A stretch of DNA of 64,000 nucleotides. It comes from Lactifluus volemus. Lineage: Eukaryota; Basidiomycota; Agaricomycetes; Russulales; Russulaceae. A program made the translations under genes and the position numbers. The notes beneath the pieces were generated by a model. That model worked only from the letters and a program-made list of their open reading frames with translations. It did not search any database and was not told where the DNA came from. Shown here one piece after another: positions 50,472 to 63,794 of the stretch. The number at the start of each line of letters is the position of its first letter. Positions within the stretch are counted from its first letter, which is position 1. The stretch lies in assembly GCA_022376515.1 (NCBI GenBank), contig WTXI01000018.1, forward strand, positions 496,001-560,000, given 5' to 3'.

Positions 50472-51332
50472 TACCAGCGCGGGCAACGTGGCAAAATTGA
50501 TAGAAGGATGTGGTACGGTTGCAACAGGGCGGGTCCCACCCCTTGATTATAAGTACCCAACCGTGACACCACCAACAAAGTTGATCGCAACCAATGAATC
50601 AACAGTCAAATTCAATTATGGCGCCAAACTCTGAAACATAAAATATCTCTCTTTTATCGTTGGGCGTCGGGCGTTGGTCAAGTCCAACTCTCAACAAAGT
50701 CCTTTTCTTCCCTCGTCCGATATATTAGAAATCAGAACGTAAGCATATACGTATCAAGCCCGGCTGCCGAGAACTTGCGCTGCGGGTAATGAGGCAAGAC
50801 ACGCCAATTTTAACTGGCACGTCGTCGGTCGATTAATCGATCAAGTCTGGCTGCACGGTAAGATTACGTGTCTCACTAGGTGTAAAATTGCCATGACGAT
50901 GGCAAAGCTTGCGGTGCTGAACAGTAAATTAACGGTGATCCAACGACCACAGTAAGGTCCTTCTGACAGTCGGGTTGTCGTTGTCGAACAAGGCAAGATA
51001 TCAAGATGATAGCAAGTACGGATCATTATTTTCTGAGCTGCCGGGAGGTGACCACAAGGGCTGTATAACGATGATCTACGAGACTTGGGTAGATGACCTT
51101 GCAGTCGGTAGGATGGACTAATTTTACGATTGGCTTGATGAGATGATCCAGATCCATCTTGGGGGTAAAACTCGGAATATATAGTGCAACTTGGTAGTCG
51201 ATAGTCTGTGACCGAGTCTAAGTTACAGTCAGTGTTGGTGGGCGCGTCAGTTAAAGTACGCCACTGGCGGGGGTCGGGTAAACTCAACTGCGCACCGTGA
51301 CCCGTCTTTTTCACTTGATATCAATCATCAAC
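50472..51332. other. Divergent intergenic region, BST1 and UBP
   Basis: 861 nt between the start codons of two divergent genes; holds both promoters. No TATA box or gene recognised. Confidence 0.45.
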
Positions 51333-54300
51333 ATGGACAATAATGACGGTGGCAAGTCCTTCGACGCACATGCCCAGCCTGTGCCGATACAAGGCGCGGT
51401 AGCATCGATCCCCCCTTCAACCTTTTACTCAACTCAGAACCAGCGACAACCCCCCTTGCCCAGCCGCCCCGCGGCACCCGCTTTGGGCTCGGCCTCCACA
51501 GGTCATTATACCATACAACCGTCAGAAAAGTCCCCTTTTCGTGAGCCCGAGCTCGTACCAGACGAATCAGACCAGCTACCACCAATGGAGGACTACTCTC
51601 AAGGGCAGGACCCTCGTCCCTTCGTGTATGATACACCGCCTCGCGAAAGCGGCTGGCGGAGCGTCGAGGCGGAACAGTGGCCTTCCAACAATGGACCATA
51701 TTATGCCAGTGCCTCAAACGACAACTATGCCTCGACCGACCGATGGATTGCCAACGCCCCTTCAGCTACCTGGGGCCCATACGACGGCGGATGGAACACC
51801 TCTGCCACCCACCGTTCTGTTATCATCAATTGTCGTGCCGATCTCGAGGAGATGCACTGGTGGAATCCCCAAGTCCGCGAAACCTACGCTCGTCCCGGCC
51901 GCGGCATTCTACCCCCAGTACTTGCAGATAGGCTTCATCACGCTGAGCATACACTCTTCTCAGTAGCTGTAACCCCTCCCGATCTCAGACCCGTGTTTCC
52001 TCCCCCTCCCACTCCCGTGCAATCGCAGCCTCCACGGCCCGAGTCACCAGAACAGCGCAGGTCGACGGATAGTGTGTCTTCTTCCCAAGGCAATCAACAT
52101 CCTCCTTCATCCGCATCCTGGACCCACCCCCCCACCGCGGAGGAGGTCCGTACTGCCATCCCTCATCCTAATGCATACTATTGCCGGAAACATAACGGTT
52201 GGGTTCTTCTCGTCTGGAAGTCGTCCTCCGTCAATCCACCCCTTGCACATTCATTCAAGGGCACCCTTCCGGACCTCGGTCGTCGCAGATTGACAAATTC
52301 GTGTATCGGCGATAGCGAACAACCATTCGGCCCTGCTAACGTCACACACCACTTCCATACTTATGAACGCGCCGTCGACGCTCGCCGCCTAACGCACCCG
52401 TTCAATGCGAGCGAGTGGGAGAACGAAGAGCGTTCCAAGCTCCGCCACCGCAAGATGACCCTGCGAGGTGACGAATTGACTCCAGCGGCGACCGTGCTGG
52501 AGCAGGTCCCGGACGACATCCAGATGGACGTCGACCCTGAGGATGGCGAAGGCGATCTCCTCGATCTCTATGTCTGTTGCCAATGCTCCTTCTACGTGAT
52601 TGCGTCGGATGTCATTCCTGGTGTGATTCCCGTGAAGCTACTTGACGATTTGGTCAAAAACAAGGTGGAGAACCCACCCCCGGATAAGTCTGGCGAGCTC
52701 GCCGCTTTGATAACTCTCGAGAAGATTCTAATGTAAGAACCCCTTTCGGCACCTAGTTCTGCGTGTACTTACACTTTACACAGGATCATAGAAAATAGGG
52801 TGTGGAGGGGCGAAACCCGGCAGCTTCCTGTATCAAGAAAGACGTTCCAAACCAAGCTGGGGTGGAACGCCACACTGTGAGACTGACAACTGTGCCTGCA
52901 TCCTATCTTCCCTCTGATAGTCTCTGTTCTTGGTTCCAGTTCCCGCATATTTGAGAGCTTGGGCTTCGAAATCAGGAACTTGGCGGGTCACGTGTCAGAC
53001 ACTTCACTCTCTCCACCCGATATAGATCCCACCACGCCCGCTGGCAGGCTTGCGCGCAACAAACTGCTTCGCGCATGGGTGGAACTCAGCGCTTGGGTAG
53101 CAGATTATTCCAAGAGGTTGGGTGGGTCCAACAGCCTGGTATGACTAGCGGGATTACGGTAGTTGACAATATACCTTCATAGCCCCCGCGCTCAAAGCGC
53201 ATTCGAACCCCCATAGACTTTGGGTCAAGATTGATAGTGCCCGCGAGGAATACCAGCATGCCATCGGTGCTCATCCAGAACAAAGTAAGTCCATCGATTC
53301 TGCGACTGTCCTTTCCCCCAATCTCAGTCATGCAGTCGCCCGAGGACAGCTCCCAACTATCCTATGTGATTTGGACAAAATCGACCTGGCCTTGACTCAT
53401 CTTGGCTTGACAAAGACTACGTACTCTCCAGGTGCGTTGGGCACGCCTTTTGTCTCTTCTTGTTCTAACATCGGCCCACAGAACTTGTTACATTCGCGTA
53501 CTTCGCCCAGGCTCGCTGTGATCCCGCTCTGACGATCGAATATTTCACTTGCTTTTACACCGTCTGCAGAATGGTTGCGACCATGACTGAAGAGCCTTCA
53601 CAGGCCCTCCAATCTTTCATCTTCGATGAGCGAGAGCGTGGCCGATTCACGCTCGATGATTTCCGGGACGCGCCGGGAGTCCTCGGTTTCGGTCCACACG
53701 GAACGCTTGGCGTCGACTACGACTACGACGTTCCAGACGAGTTTGTAGAGAATGCGTGGAGGGAGGCTATCCGGCGTGCTTGGCGTGAGGGTGGCGACGG
53801 GCAGCAACTGTCGAATGCGAACGATGCTTTCCGCCGCATTGCCGAGGTGCGTGGGAGCGAGGCGCTGTGGAAAAAGTGGCAACAAGCAAAAGATGGTGGG
53901 ATGACGCCCGACCGTGCATACTCGACGCTCGGGGTGCCTGCCGAGATCGACGATGGGATGCTCATCACCGTTTTCGCGATGCGAGTAAGCTTTATTCTTT
54001 GTTACTGGTGCAACGTATGGATCACGTGTTTACGTGCCTGGGCCACAGGTCGAGGATCAGCCGAATCAGGTGGATAGGATGCGCGAGGCTGTCTCGGTCA
54101 TCGCAGAGATGAGGGATAGCCACCGCTTGCGCAGGTTCCTTGAGACAGGTAGTGATCGTGCGTGACCCACCGCCGTCTACGTGTGCCAAATGAGGAGACT
54201 GACGCTAAAGATCAGCTGGAGAGGTGGTCCTTGCCACACGTCAAGATTGGCCAAGAGGTCTCAATCAGCTCGGAAATACCTGCTACTTGAACTCACTTTT

Positions 54301-56364
54301 ACAGGTATTCCGTCTTCATTTCCTTCTATGCGACTTCGGTCCATTGACACACCTTAGTATTTCTATACGATCAAAGACCTCAGAGAGGCCATCGCACCCT
54401 TGCTACATTCGTCAGGAAAGACTCTGGACGACGAGAAGCTCACGGACGACGACTTAAAGCGACATCGCGTTGGCGGACGCTTGGTTACGCGCAAGGAGGT
54501 CTTGCGTTCGAAGAAGTGTCTGTATCGTCGCCCTTCAACTTGACTGATTCCTGATTCCCTCCCAGTCGTGAGCGAACTTGCGGAGCTTTTCTGGCACCTG
54601 GAGCACGCAGACATCGCATCAGTAACTCCAACGATGGAACTGGCGAAGCTTGCACTCGTCACTTCCAAAGACGAGGACGATGATATTGAGCAGACAGCGA
54701 CGGATTCGTCAAACGACACGGACGCCACGCTCGTGGAAGACGCGCCGCCTCGTGCGGGCGCTGGCACAGGTTCTCCGGTAGGTTCTCCTGGAGCATCCTC
54801 ATCGTCCGTGCTTGGCAAACGGTCGCGGGATAAGGAGATGGGATCTCGGATGTCTATCGATTCTATCACAGACAAAGACAATTATGTCATTATCTCGACA
54901 AGTCCAGATGCTGGGCCATCTGGCCTAGGAGGTGCTACAGAGGTCGAAGCTAAGGATACTGAGTCGCCAGCACAGTCAGGTGCTAAACCACCACCCTTAC
55001 CGCCAAGGAAAACGTCAGAGTCCGTTATGATGTTCGGTGCGCTTGGTCTCTCTCCACTTATCTGAGGTTATAATCATCAGTTGTCACCCTATAGGACGAC
55101 AGCATGACGTCTCGGAATGTATGGATAATTGCGTGTTCCAGATCGAGACTGCTTTGTTGAAGTTTGACGGATTGGATGAGTCGGAAGACGGAAAGTCAAG
55201 CGTAGTAAAACGGTTTGTAGCCCTTCGGTTCTTGAAATGCATAGCTGATGACGTCTTTCGATTAGTTTGTTCTATGGAACCTTGCGGCAACGATTGATTG
55301 CGCCAACATTGGAGGGGAGCCGGGCACTTTCGACCCATGAGACCGAAAACGTCTTCTCTATCCTTCCTGTCAGCGTATCCGACGAGGGATACGATCTTTA
55401 CGACGGTCTCAGCAGTTATTTCCACTCAACAGCGCAGTTGGATTCGAATACGGTCTCGATGGACATCACTTTGGTCGACCTTCCGCCTGTGCTGCACATT
55501 CAGCTTCAGGTATGTACTCCCGCTGACCCTCCACCAAAGAGGTTTGTGATAAGAATCTGTGTTCTTAAAAGCGGGTACAATGGGATCGCGAAACAGGCCA
55601 GTCGTGGAAGTCCCAGGCATACGTCAAGTTCGGCGAAACGATTTCCATGGATCGATTCCTCGACAGTGCTAACCCAGAGAAGAGGATGCGCTCCAGGACC
55701 ATTCTCTCGGAATTGAGCAAATGTCGCGATCGGATTCACCTACTGACAACGGGACAGGTGGGTCGCCGGATGCTGATCTTTCGTCGAGGGATGCCGTAGA
55801 TCCGCTGACGTTTTATATCTAGTATGCACCATTCGTGTCGGCTCTTGGCAACACCTATGATATCCTCGGGGGTTTACAGGAGACGATAAATTTACCAGAG
55901 GTCGACGACCAACTGCTCTCGGATCTAACTACCGAGCAAGATTATCTCAAAGACGAGCTTGAAACGCTACGCGCAAATGCAGCCAGCATGAAGCAGGAGC
56001 TTGAAGACATCTGGAAAGGCGAGCAAGAAGCCGTCTACGAGCTCACATCCGTGTTCATACACCGTGGGTCGACGCCGCAGTGGGGTCATTACTTTTTCTA
56101 CTCGCGTCATCTACCCGAGAATCCCGATTCGTGGTTCAAGTACAACGATTCAGAAGTGAGCGTCGTGTCCAAGGAAGAGGTGCTCGCGGACACGACAGGC
56201 TCAACGGCGAATCCTTACATGGTACATCCCTTCTCACCGTCACTGTAATTTCTCCATGAGGGCTGATCACTTTCGACCCCCTCTAGCTGGTTTTTGTTCG
56301 GAAAGGGTCGGACATGATCAACACCGTTAAACGCTTTGACCCTATGTCCCTGGAGGACGCTTAA
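51333..56364 (+). CDS. UBP2: Ubiquitin-specific protease, Ubp2-type (C19)
   Basis: Fifteen exons (51333-52732, 52784-52876, 52940-53121, 53183-53284, 53336-53431, 53482-53984, 54049-54148, 54216-54304, 54358-54517, 54566-55036, 55095-55212, 55266-55509, 55572-55757, 55823-56221, 56287-56364) give 1406 residues. It should cleave ubiquitin chains from proteins. A Pro/Ser-rich N-terminus and a long helical region precede the catalytic domain. The Cys box is GLNQLGNTCYLNSLLQ (Cys about 848). QHDVSECMDN and the QLQRVQWDRETGQ strand follow, then the His box PQWGHYFFYSRHL (His about 1337) and WFKYND. A Ser/Asp-rich insert separates Cys and His halves, as in Ubp2. Assignment to Ubp2 rather than a USP25/28 relative rests on architecture. 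Confidence 0.92.
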
Positions 56365-57597
56365 CTTCACCCCCTGCTCGCCTTGCTTTGGTTGACGTGA
56401 CATGCATACCCGTTTTTGCCACTCATCTGTACAACAACACAACAATACACATTTAGCAGGACGATGACTCTGTACCCGCTTTTTTTTTCTTTCATATGTT
56501 GTCTTCCTAATCAGATGCGTACACCGTTTTTCTCACCCCCCTTCAATCCCAAGTATATCTTTACTTCTTGCACCTATTTTCAAAGCCTCAAAAACACAGG
56601 AACGGTAGCCACCGTATAATCAGGGGTAGTGTTCCCCGCGAAAAATGATCCTAGGTTTCCATCGAAGAGGGTCCAGCTCCTATTTTATGACATGATGATC
56701 ATCGGGACACGCGAGCTACCATAACATGCTGGGCGTATCTGTAAGGGCGGTGCTGTGAAGAATTCTTTAACTTGGTCACTTCTTGAGTTCCAGGAATAAA
56801 AAAGGCAGAAATTGGTCTGTTCAAAGGTGGGCTGGCCTGTGTAGACATTGGTGCCTGTGCCGGGCTACTGGATGACTTGGAAGAGGTTCTCCCATAAATA
56901 ACATTGGTGAGGATACGCTAGGTCAGCGGCATTGACTGAGTTTGCTTGCGGAACGCATGAAAACACGTGTCCGAGTTCCCACGGTCACCGGCTATGCAAT
57001 GCTGTTATCCTGATGATTCTAGACTGACTATTGTTATCGAATAATCGCCGCATCGACAATTGCATTTACGGGCTAACCTGTGTAAGAATATCTGATCTCG
57101 AACGAGTCCGTGAAAAAAGGCCGTACACTTTTTATTCGCCTCCACATACCTCATGCGCAGTGCACTCCGAACCTTTGCTTAGTTCGTTGGACACATTGTC
57201 CTAGGACCGGATAGCCACGTCGATAGAACCCCGGCGTAAAGGTTTATTTTTTGAGCGCTGTGGGCTATGCTTCTCTTAGCCGCACAAAATGGACTATCGA
57301 CTCACGGGCAGGTCCGAGATAATGGAGATTTCTGGTAAGCATGGACCTTGATCTATCCTCAACTTTGGCAGGAAAGAATAAATCACATACCGGATCTCTG
57401 CCTGCGCTGGTACTAGTAGCCTGGCCCGGGGAAATGCGATATAGAGATAACTCAGAGATTATTCCTCCAATTATACTAACTGCTGTACTGTATAGCCTGC
57501 TGTGACGCCACTGAGGATGGCAGGACCATAACACCCGTCTCCCAGTATGAATACTGCGCTTGAGCCCCGTAACGTAATGCTCAGCCCGGGGCTGTCG

Positions 57598-57606
57598 TAT
57601 ATAAAA
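57598..57606 (+). promoter_or_regulatory. TATA box upstream of a small open frame
   Basis: TATATAAAA, 126 nt before the ATG at 57732, followed by a pyrimidine-rich leader (TCCTCTG...TCTTCACATCTCCCC), the pattern of expressed fungal promoters. Confidence 0.4.
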
Positions 57607-57731
57607 CTCACTATTATCCTCTGTATCTCGTCTTCACATCTCCCCTCCGAGTCGTTTATTCTCACCACTGTTTCTCCCTTGGTGCCATCGTTCTGTATCG
57701 TCTGGCTTGTAACCTGCGACTAACAGGGCTT

Positions 57732-57854
57732 ATGTATCTTCGTGTTATGCATTTCCATGTGTACCGCGCTCGACAAGTCCTTCTCCTAAACCGACTCGTG
57801 GTTGGTCTGGCGTTGGTCCTTCTAACTGTTCGCCTCTGCGCCGTGCTTGAGTAG
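57732..57854 (+). CDS. Putative 40-residue membrane peptide
   Basis: ATG at 57732 opens 40 codons: a basic N-terminus (MYLRVMHFHVYRARQ) then a hydrophobic span NRLVVGLALVLLTVRLCAVL ending in Glu. No family recognised. The only support is the promoter-like TATA and leader upstream and the single well-formed membrane segment; chance cannot be excluded. Confidence 0.3.
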   Translation: MYLRVMHFHVYRARQVLLLNRLVVGLALVLLTVRLCAVLE

Positions 57855-58604
57855 CAGCCGTGCAACCTCTAGAAGCCCTTGTGCCATTGTTGCTCCCCAA
57901 GTTGGGGTCCTTCTGGCGGCCAGGTAGCTTGGGGTTACGAGGATGCTACTTACGCTGGGCGCAGACGGTGACGTGCTAGAAAATGACGAGGCAACCACCA
58001 AAAGCAGCGAAGGCTAAGGAGAGCTTGAGCTTCCGTGCTTGTTATCTGAGCGTAATACAACTGAATGAATCGGTTGCGCGGCGGCGTTGGCCCCGTGTAG
58101 TCGCACAATTAACGTCCGAGTCCTCTATCAGATACCGGGTGGTGATTCTTTCATTAGTGACAAGAGCTTGGAGAGACTTCATGTTAACTCAAAAGAGGGT
58201 TTGCTTTGAACGTTGGTCATAATGAATATTATTGTCATAAGTAAGGATTATAATCAACAACGTCTGTTACTTCGACAACACCGAGAGCCAGTCTGTCGTG
58301 AGACCGGTATAACCGCCGATGTGAGGTCGGCCTCTAGTAGTACTCAACCGCTTTTCTTTTTCCATATACAGGAGTAATCGACTCGGAAACGGTACGCCCC
58401 AAATTGCTTACCCCCAGGGCAGTCATCATACCCTCGCAATTTATATTGCATCTCACTCCGACTTGGAAGAATGACTTGTTTGGCCATGCTGAGGGCACAG
58501 TTACCGTTGCATCCGAGTCAAAGATCTCCTGAGCGCCACCATGACAGGCCGGAATGCTGATCGTCGTGCTCTCTTCCAAGGGAACTCAAACTAGAGAAGT
58601 CGAT

Positions 58605-60136
58605 CTATATTACAGGTAGAGCTGTGGGTACCGGTCCTGACAAAGGGATGGGCGTCGGTGTCCCTGGATCCTGCTTCGACACGCCGGCGGGGATCGTCAT
58701 CCGATGCTCATTCGCAGGGAGCAATGGAGCATCATAAATCACCGTGGGGTCAGGATTCCCGCGCCACCCTGACGGAGTAATCGTTGTCGTTGTCGTCAAT
58801 TCTGCCAGTGGTAGTACTGATGGGGGTGGAGGCGTGAGGAAGTCATCCGCGGGGATCAGTACAGGTGGTGACATCGCGCGGGCATCTATGGCAGCTCTGA
58901 TGACGGAAAACACATTGCTGCCTGTCCAAGGCTTCACGAGAGCGTCGAGGTCGGAGTAGCCCTTAGCCTTGACGACCGCCTCACGTAGCGCTTTGTTAGC
59001 TGACTTGCGGCCTTTGAACTGCGAGATACAGAACTTGGTGGACGCCCAGTGGTTATCAAGATATTTGCACTACAGGCGACGAATGAGGGAGTTGCGATGG
59101 TTCGATAATGTGAGCACCTACAAGGCGAAGGTATGGCAGAATCAAGTCATCTTCGAGGTTGGTGAGCGGCGTAGGGGAAAATACGGACGGGTTTGCTTCG
59201 GCAGCGGAGGCAATCATGACGGAATCTGCGCCTGTGATTGCGCGTATCCGCCTCGCATCCTCAAGGCCTACGCAGTCGCCATTCTCAATGACCGCTACAT
59301 CACGACCTAGGCCCCTGACGAAATCGACGATCTCTTTGAGACGATGAATGAGTGCACGCTCACGAGGGCGCATATTACGCGTGCGGCAGTGGATGGTGAG
59401 GCAGTTAATTCCCGTCTCAACGATGCGTTCCACGAGGGCGAACGTGTCTTCTTGGGTAGGAAGCAGACGAATCTTCGCGGACACGGATATATGAGGGGGA
59501 AGCTCGCGGCGAAGGGCGGAAAGGATGGAACAGAGAAGATCGGGGTTCGTCAGCAAGGCAGCACCCATTCCTGCATGGGTCGAGAAAGGCTTGGGGCAGC
59601 CACAGTTGAGTTCGACGCCAGAGACGTCATTCAGAACTACTCGAGCCGCCTGTACAGCGAGCTCTGGATTGGCCGAGCCGACCTGGAAGATGAGATAGGG
59701 CTTTTCAATAGGGTGACAAGTGAACATGGCACGCTCTTGCTTTCCATTGTATGAAATGGTACCCGATACAGCTTTGAAATAGTCACGATCGGGGCTGCAT
59801 GGAAGAAGTGAGGGGCGACATACGGTCCACGATGCGTTCCGCATGTAAAATGGCTTTATCCACCATCTCTGGACCCCAGACGAGCTTTGCACCATGCTTT
59901 AAAGCGAAAAGTCTTGTTGGAACTGAAAATATGGCATGAGATTGGAAACCAACAGAAACGTGGGTTGACGTACGGGCACCAGAACGGACCATTGGTGCGA
60001 GCATGAGACCATTCCTGTAATCATCAGGTGTAAGGGGTGCCAAACGAGGACGTTTAACATCACGGGGAGGCGAGGAAGAAGGAGAACGGCGGGACATGCG
60101 AGTGACAAGGCGATGAAGGTACAACAAGGCTCTCAT
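58605..60136 (-). CDS. DUS2: tRNA-dihydrouridine(20) synthase (Dus2/Smm1)
   Basis: Four exons (60136-59974, 59922-59824, 59771-59122, 59069-58605) give 458 residues. The flavoenzyme reduces U20 of tRNA with NADPH. NGLMLAPMVRSGA, LALK-type FALKHGAKLVWGPE, VELNCGCPKPFSTH with the catalytic Cys, and the FMN/tRNA motifs TIHCRTR and ENGDC are visible. WASTKFCISQFKG is the Dus2 C-terminal lobe. The tail is Pro/Thr-rich (TPPPPSVLP, TTTTTITP). Two in-frame starts are possible: 60136 gives an extra hydrophobic-basic MRALLYLHRLVTR, 60097 gives MSRRSPSS. The first could act as a mitochondrial presequence. Start codons of this gene and EXO84 are 38-77 nt apart. Confidence 0.92.
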
Positions 60137-60173
60137 CAGACCTTTGGACCGGGCCGTGACAACGACAACGACG
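60137..60173. promoter_or_regulatory. Very short bidirectional promoter, DUS2/EXO84
   Basis: 37 nt separate the upstream DUS2 ATG (60136) and the EXO84 ATG (60174); 76 nt if DUS2 starts at 60097. The 5' UTRs of the two genes must overlap or be almost absent. An ACAACGACAACGACGA run precedes the EXO84 ATG. Confidence 0.5.
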
Positions 60174-63100
60174 ATGGAGTCACTTCGCAGCAAAGCCTCA
60201 GTTAGCAAAGGGCCAAAACCAGTGGCAAAACGGAGCAAACCCGATAAAAATAATGCTCGAACATCTCGTGTCGACGACAAGATTAAACGGCGCATGTCCG
60301 CACGCTACGCTAACATATCCTCTCCTACATCCGCAAACGCATCTGTGCCTTCAGTGCCTACAATATCCCTCGGTCTACGCGAACCAGGCCTTGGCGTAGT
60401 CCGTGAGCAGGACGAGGTAGTACAAAAACAAGCCCCATCCAAAGAGGACATCCGTGCCGCAGAGAATAAACTGCTGGACTTGGACGAGTTCAATCCAGAT
60501 GCTTGTTCGCGGTCCTCATCATTTGCATCTTCACACACGTAGAGCTGAGCGTCTTCATAGATCTCAAGCTAAAGCTTGCCAACTCTACCGAGGCTGAGCT
60601 CCGCTTACTACAGTCATCATTGCAAAACTCAAAATATGAGGTCGCTGCTGATCTCCAAAGAAATGTATTTAAAAAGTGCGCTACCTTCACTTCTCCTCAG
60701 CAATCCATCTTATGCTCGTCGTGCTAGTTACGCCCAGTTTGTGTTTATCTCCAAGGAAATTGGGACGCTCGAGAACGAGTTGATGGAACTCAAGGAGAGT
60801 CTCTCTGAGTGGAAGAGCATGCCTTCTGTCCTACACATCGAGGAATCTGCCTCCGTCGCCGGTCTGTTTTCTCATCTTCCTTTAATCCTTGAATTGACAT
60901 ACCTCAGACCGCAGACGCAATGTCCGCTCCTCCGTCGCTGATTTGCGTGTGCTCTATGCGAACCAAATGCAGAATTTGCATGCCCAGATCGAAGGCTCCG
61001 CCAAGTTTGTGCCGACGACGCCTGGCCGTCATGTCATTGCGGAGATAGACGGCATATCTGTACTTAATGCAGCAACATACAAGCCCATAAGTGCAGTACG
61101 GTTTGTACTTCTTGACGACGCCGTACTGGTCGCTCGCAGGCGTCGTCGCCGTAACGCTTCGGAAAGCGACAAGCTCGTTGCGGACCGCTGTTGGCCGCTC
61201 AATGAAATGCTCGTTCTGGATACGAAGGACACTGCCAGTACGTACTCCTCCGATGACAACGCATACATGCCAAGCTCACGGGAAACCCCCAGCCCTTGTT
61301 AACGTCTTCAAAGTCAAACATGGAAAAGAGACCCACGTGTATCGCACGGACTCCGCCGCGGAAAAGAAGAATTTACTTTCGCAATTCCGCCACGTCGCAG
61401 AGGAACTGGCAACCAAGAGGCGCAAGGAACGCGAGGGCGAGCACGAACGACGGAAGAGCCTGTGGGCCGGAGGTGGTGTACGTCTACCGCCGTATTTCCT
61501 CGTTTGGCCCTCTTCGTCTCATCCTTGTCGTTTCTAGCGCGGCCTAGATGCTCTAGGAGACGTTCCTCCTGCTCTTGATTGGATGTCCGACCTCGCGCAG
61601 CAAGCGGGCATGAGCGACGGCAAGAATGAGAAAGCAGAACGGGACGCGCGATGGATTGGAGACTTTGCAGATGAGCTAACCGCAGCAATTGCCCTCCGCG
61701 AGTGGGACAAAGCTGTCGATCTCGTTGAGCAAGGTACTGTCATCTTTCTCACCTCTTGTTGTCAAATTTCTCTGACAAGTCAAAACAGGCCAAGCGAAGC
61801 TCGTAACTGTGCCACTGCTTGCCGCAAAGCTCACGCCGTTAACGGCCTCACTCACCTCTGCTCTGGTACAAGCACTTTCGTACCCTCACAACCACAAAGA
61901 AGCGGTCAAGAAGCTGATTGCCTTACTCATTCGTCTGGATGCCAACGCCGCAGCCCGCACGACATTTCTCGCTGCGCGTACAGAAACCGCACGTCGGCTT
62001 GTACGCATGATTCGCTTTGACGGTCACATAGGAACCTACATAAGCGACCTTGCCATCACTATCTTCACTATTATCAAGCATACTGCTGATTGGTTCCTGG
62101 CGAGTTTCAAGGAGAATGAAGTTGCAAGTAGTGAGTAATCCTTGATCTCGTCTAAGCGCGCCACCGCGAACCTTTTTTTTTTTTTTTTGAAGGTTTCATA
62201 GAGTGGGCAAAATCTCAGATAGAAACGTTTGCAGAGATGTTCAGGATACAGGTCTTTAGCACGGGCGTCGATCAAACTGTCATCGACGAGGCGCTGATGA
62301 TTACGCACAATCAAAGTCGCAAAGTGCGTACCCTTCTTTGTGACAAAACCAACAGTTGACTCGCATCTAGCTTTTACAAGAATTTGGCCTTGACTTCCGG
62401 TTCATTCTCGATGCTCTCCTCGTCCCAAATCCGCAGGAGAACATTCCTCCTCCAGTCCCCATTCTGGCAAAAGCCTATGAACGTACTTCTGGGGCTGCCC
62501 CATCTTCTACACGCATTGCGCCAATACCAACAACGGAACCAACACTCGAATCTGCACCCGCCTCGCCCGTTAGCCAAACACCCCACACACCTCTGCGCTC
62601 CGGGCGGAGCACGCCCACACCCGTGCCATTGGCGAATCCTCAGGCTCCAGACCTCCCGCCACGCATGCAGCGCAATGCGGCCGTACCTATGCCTCCATCA
62701 TCGGCAGGGGCTACGACCATGCAACACACGTTCCCGTCGTCTGTACAGTCTTTGCCACCCACCTCCGCCTCCGCGCGCCGGACTCGCTCGCCGTTCACAC
62801 CGCCTTCCGCAGCTCCCCAGAGCCGTCCTACGACGCCGTCGCCACTTACTCCGCCCCGCCCTACGCACACGCCAACAGCACCAACAGCCTCCGGGTCGCT
62901 AGCGCCAGCTTCTTCCGGGACACAGCCAGCGCTCATATCTCCTGTCCCAGTCAGTGCCAGTGTAAGTACGCTCACACCTTCGCCCACGCCGTCACGAGCA
63001 ACGACCCCCTCGCGTGGTGGACCTCTTCCTGCACGCGCGACCAATCCTGCACCTCCGCCACGCTCTCGCGAGAGGCCAGGTAGTGCAATGGGGCGTGAGC

Positions 63101-63282
63101 GGGAACGGCCACCACCTGTGAGTGTGCCAGACGGGAGGGGTATTTCTAGTGGGTCTGCGATGAAACCTGGCCTTCCTCTTTTTCCGTACGGAGTCCGTGA
63201 TGATTTGCAGCTATTTTCGTTGTGTTATCGTGGTAATATCGCTACATACAGTCCAGTTGAAGGAGCGTCGTCGGGGACCTGA
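60174..63282 (+). CDS. EXO84: Exocyst complex component Exo84
   Basis: Nine exons (60174-60504, 60561-60675, 60728-60861, 60908-61237, 61293-61475, 61548-61733, 61789-62130, 62193-62323, 62371-63282) give 887 residues. Exo84 is part of the octameric tether that docks secretory vesicles at the plasma membrane. A disordered basic N-terminus leads to a Vps51/Exo84 coiled coil (LQRNVFKNYAQFVFISKEIG, LENELMELKESLSEW). A PH-like domain follows (TTPGRHVIAEIDGISVLN, VRFVLLDDAVLVARRR), then the helical C-terminal domain (AIALREWDKAVDLVEQ, LALSYPHNHKEAVKKLI-type). The last exon carries about 250 residues rich in Pro, Thr and Ser. The true C-terminus beyond MKPGLPLFPYG could differ if another intron exists. 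Confidence 0.92.
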
Positions 63283-63794
63283 GATCCTGGAATCTCGAGC
63301 CGGGTACGGGCCGGGACCAGCTACATTTGGCTGCCGCGGCTCGCTTTGCTGCGCAACCCTTAGCTTTACCTTGTACTATCATAGTGGCTGGGCCTCACCT
63401 TTGTTCATAGAGACTGTCCAAGACATACTAACTGAGGAAGCTGCGGTGATCGATTGGGAGAGAATAGGAACGCGTTAAGGAGAAAACGATTCCACCCTGG
63501 ATCCGGGTAAATTACCGTTTCATTCATGGTAGTCCTTGTTAACCAATAGCTATCCTACTAGTGGGCTCTACTCCCAGTACATAATCTATTGGGTCATGCC
63601 TGCTATCGCGGATATGTCCAACAAAACACACGTTCAAAGCGAGATACAGGATGGGTTGGTCTTGGATCGCAGTTGCCCGCTTTTCTCATACCCTGATGAT
63701 CTACAGGAACAAGAACAAAAGGCAACGATGTGCTGCAGGAGCACACTGAGGTGTGCTCGTGATTTCCGATCGTGCAGGAGTCGCGCGCAGGCTG
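63283..63794. other. Intergenic, no gene seen
   Basis: EXO84 3' flank and short frames only. Confidence 0.4.

Larger units (their letters stand above)
56365..58604. other. Intergenic between UBP2 and DUS2 (convergent)
   Basis: Two 3' flanks plus about 1.5 kb of unassigned sequence. It includes a TATA box followed by a tiny membrane-peptide frame (listed) and an 81-codon minus frame at 58334-58579 with no recognised family. Confidence 0.4.

Noticed and set aside
58334..58579. Minus frame EESTTISIPACHGGAQEIF... as an extra DUS2 exon
   Set aside because: Joining it needs a 23-nt intron, and DUS2 already ends with a typical Pro/Thr-rich tail and stop; function unknown.
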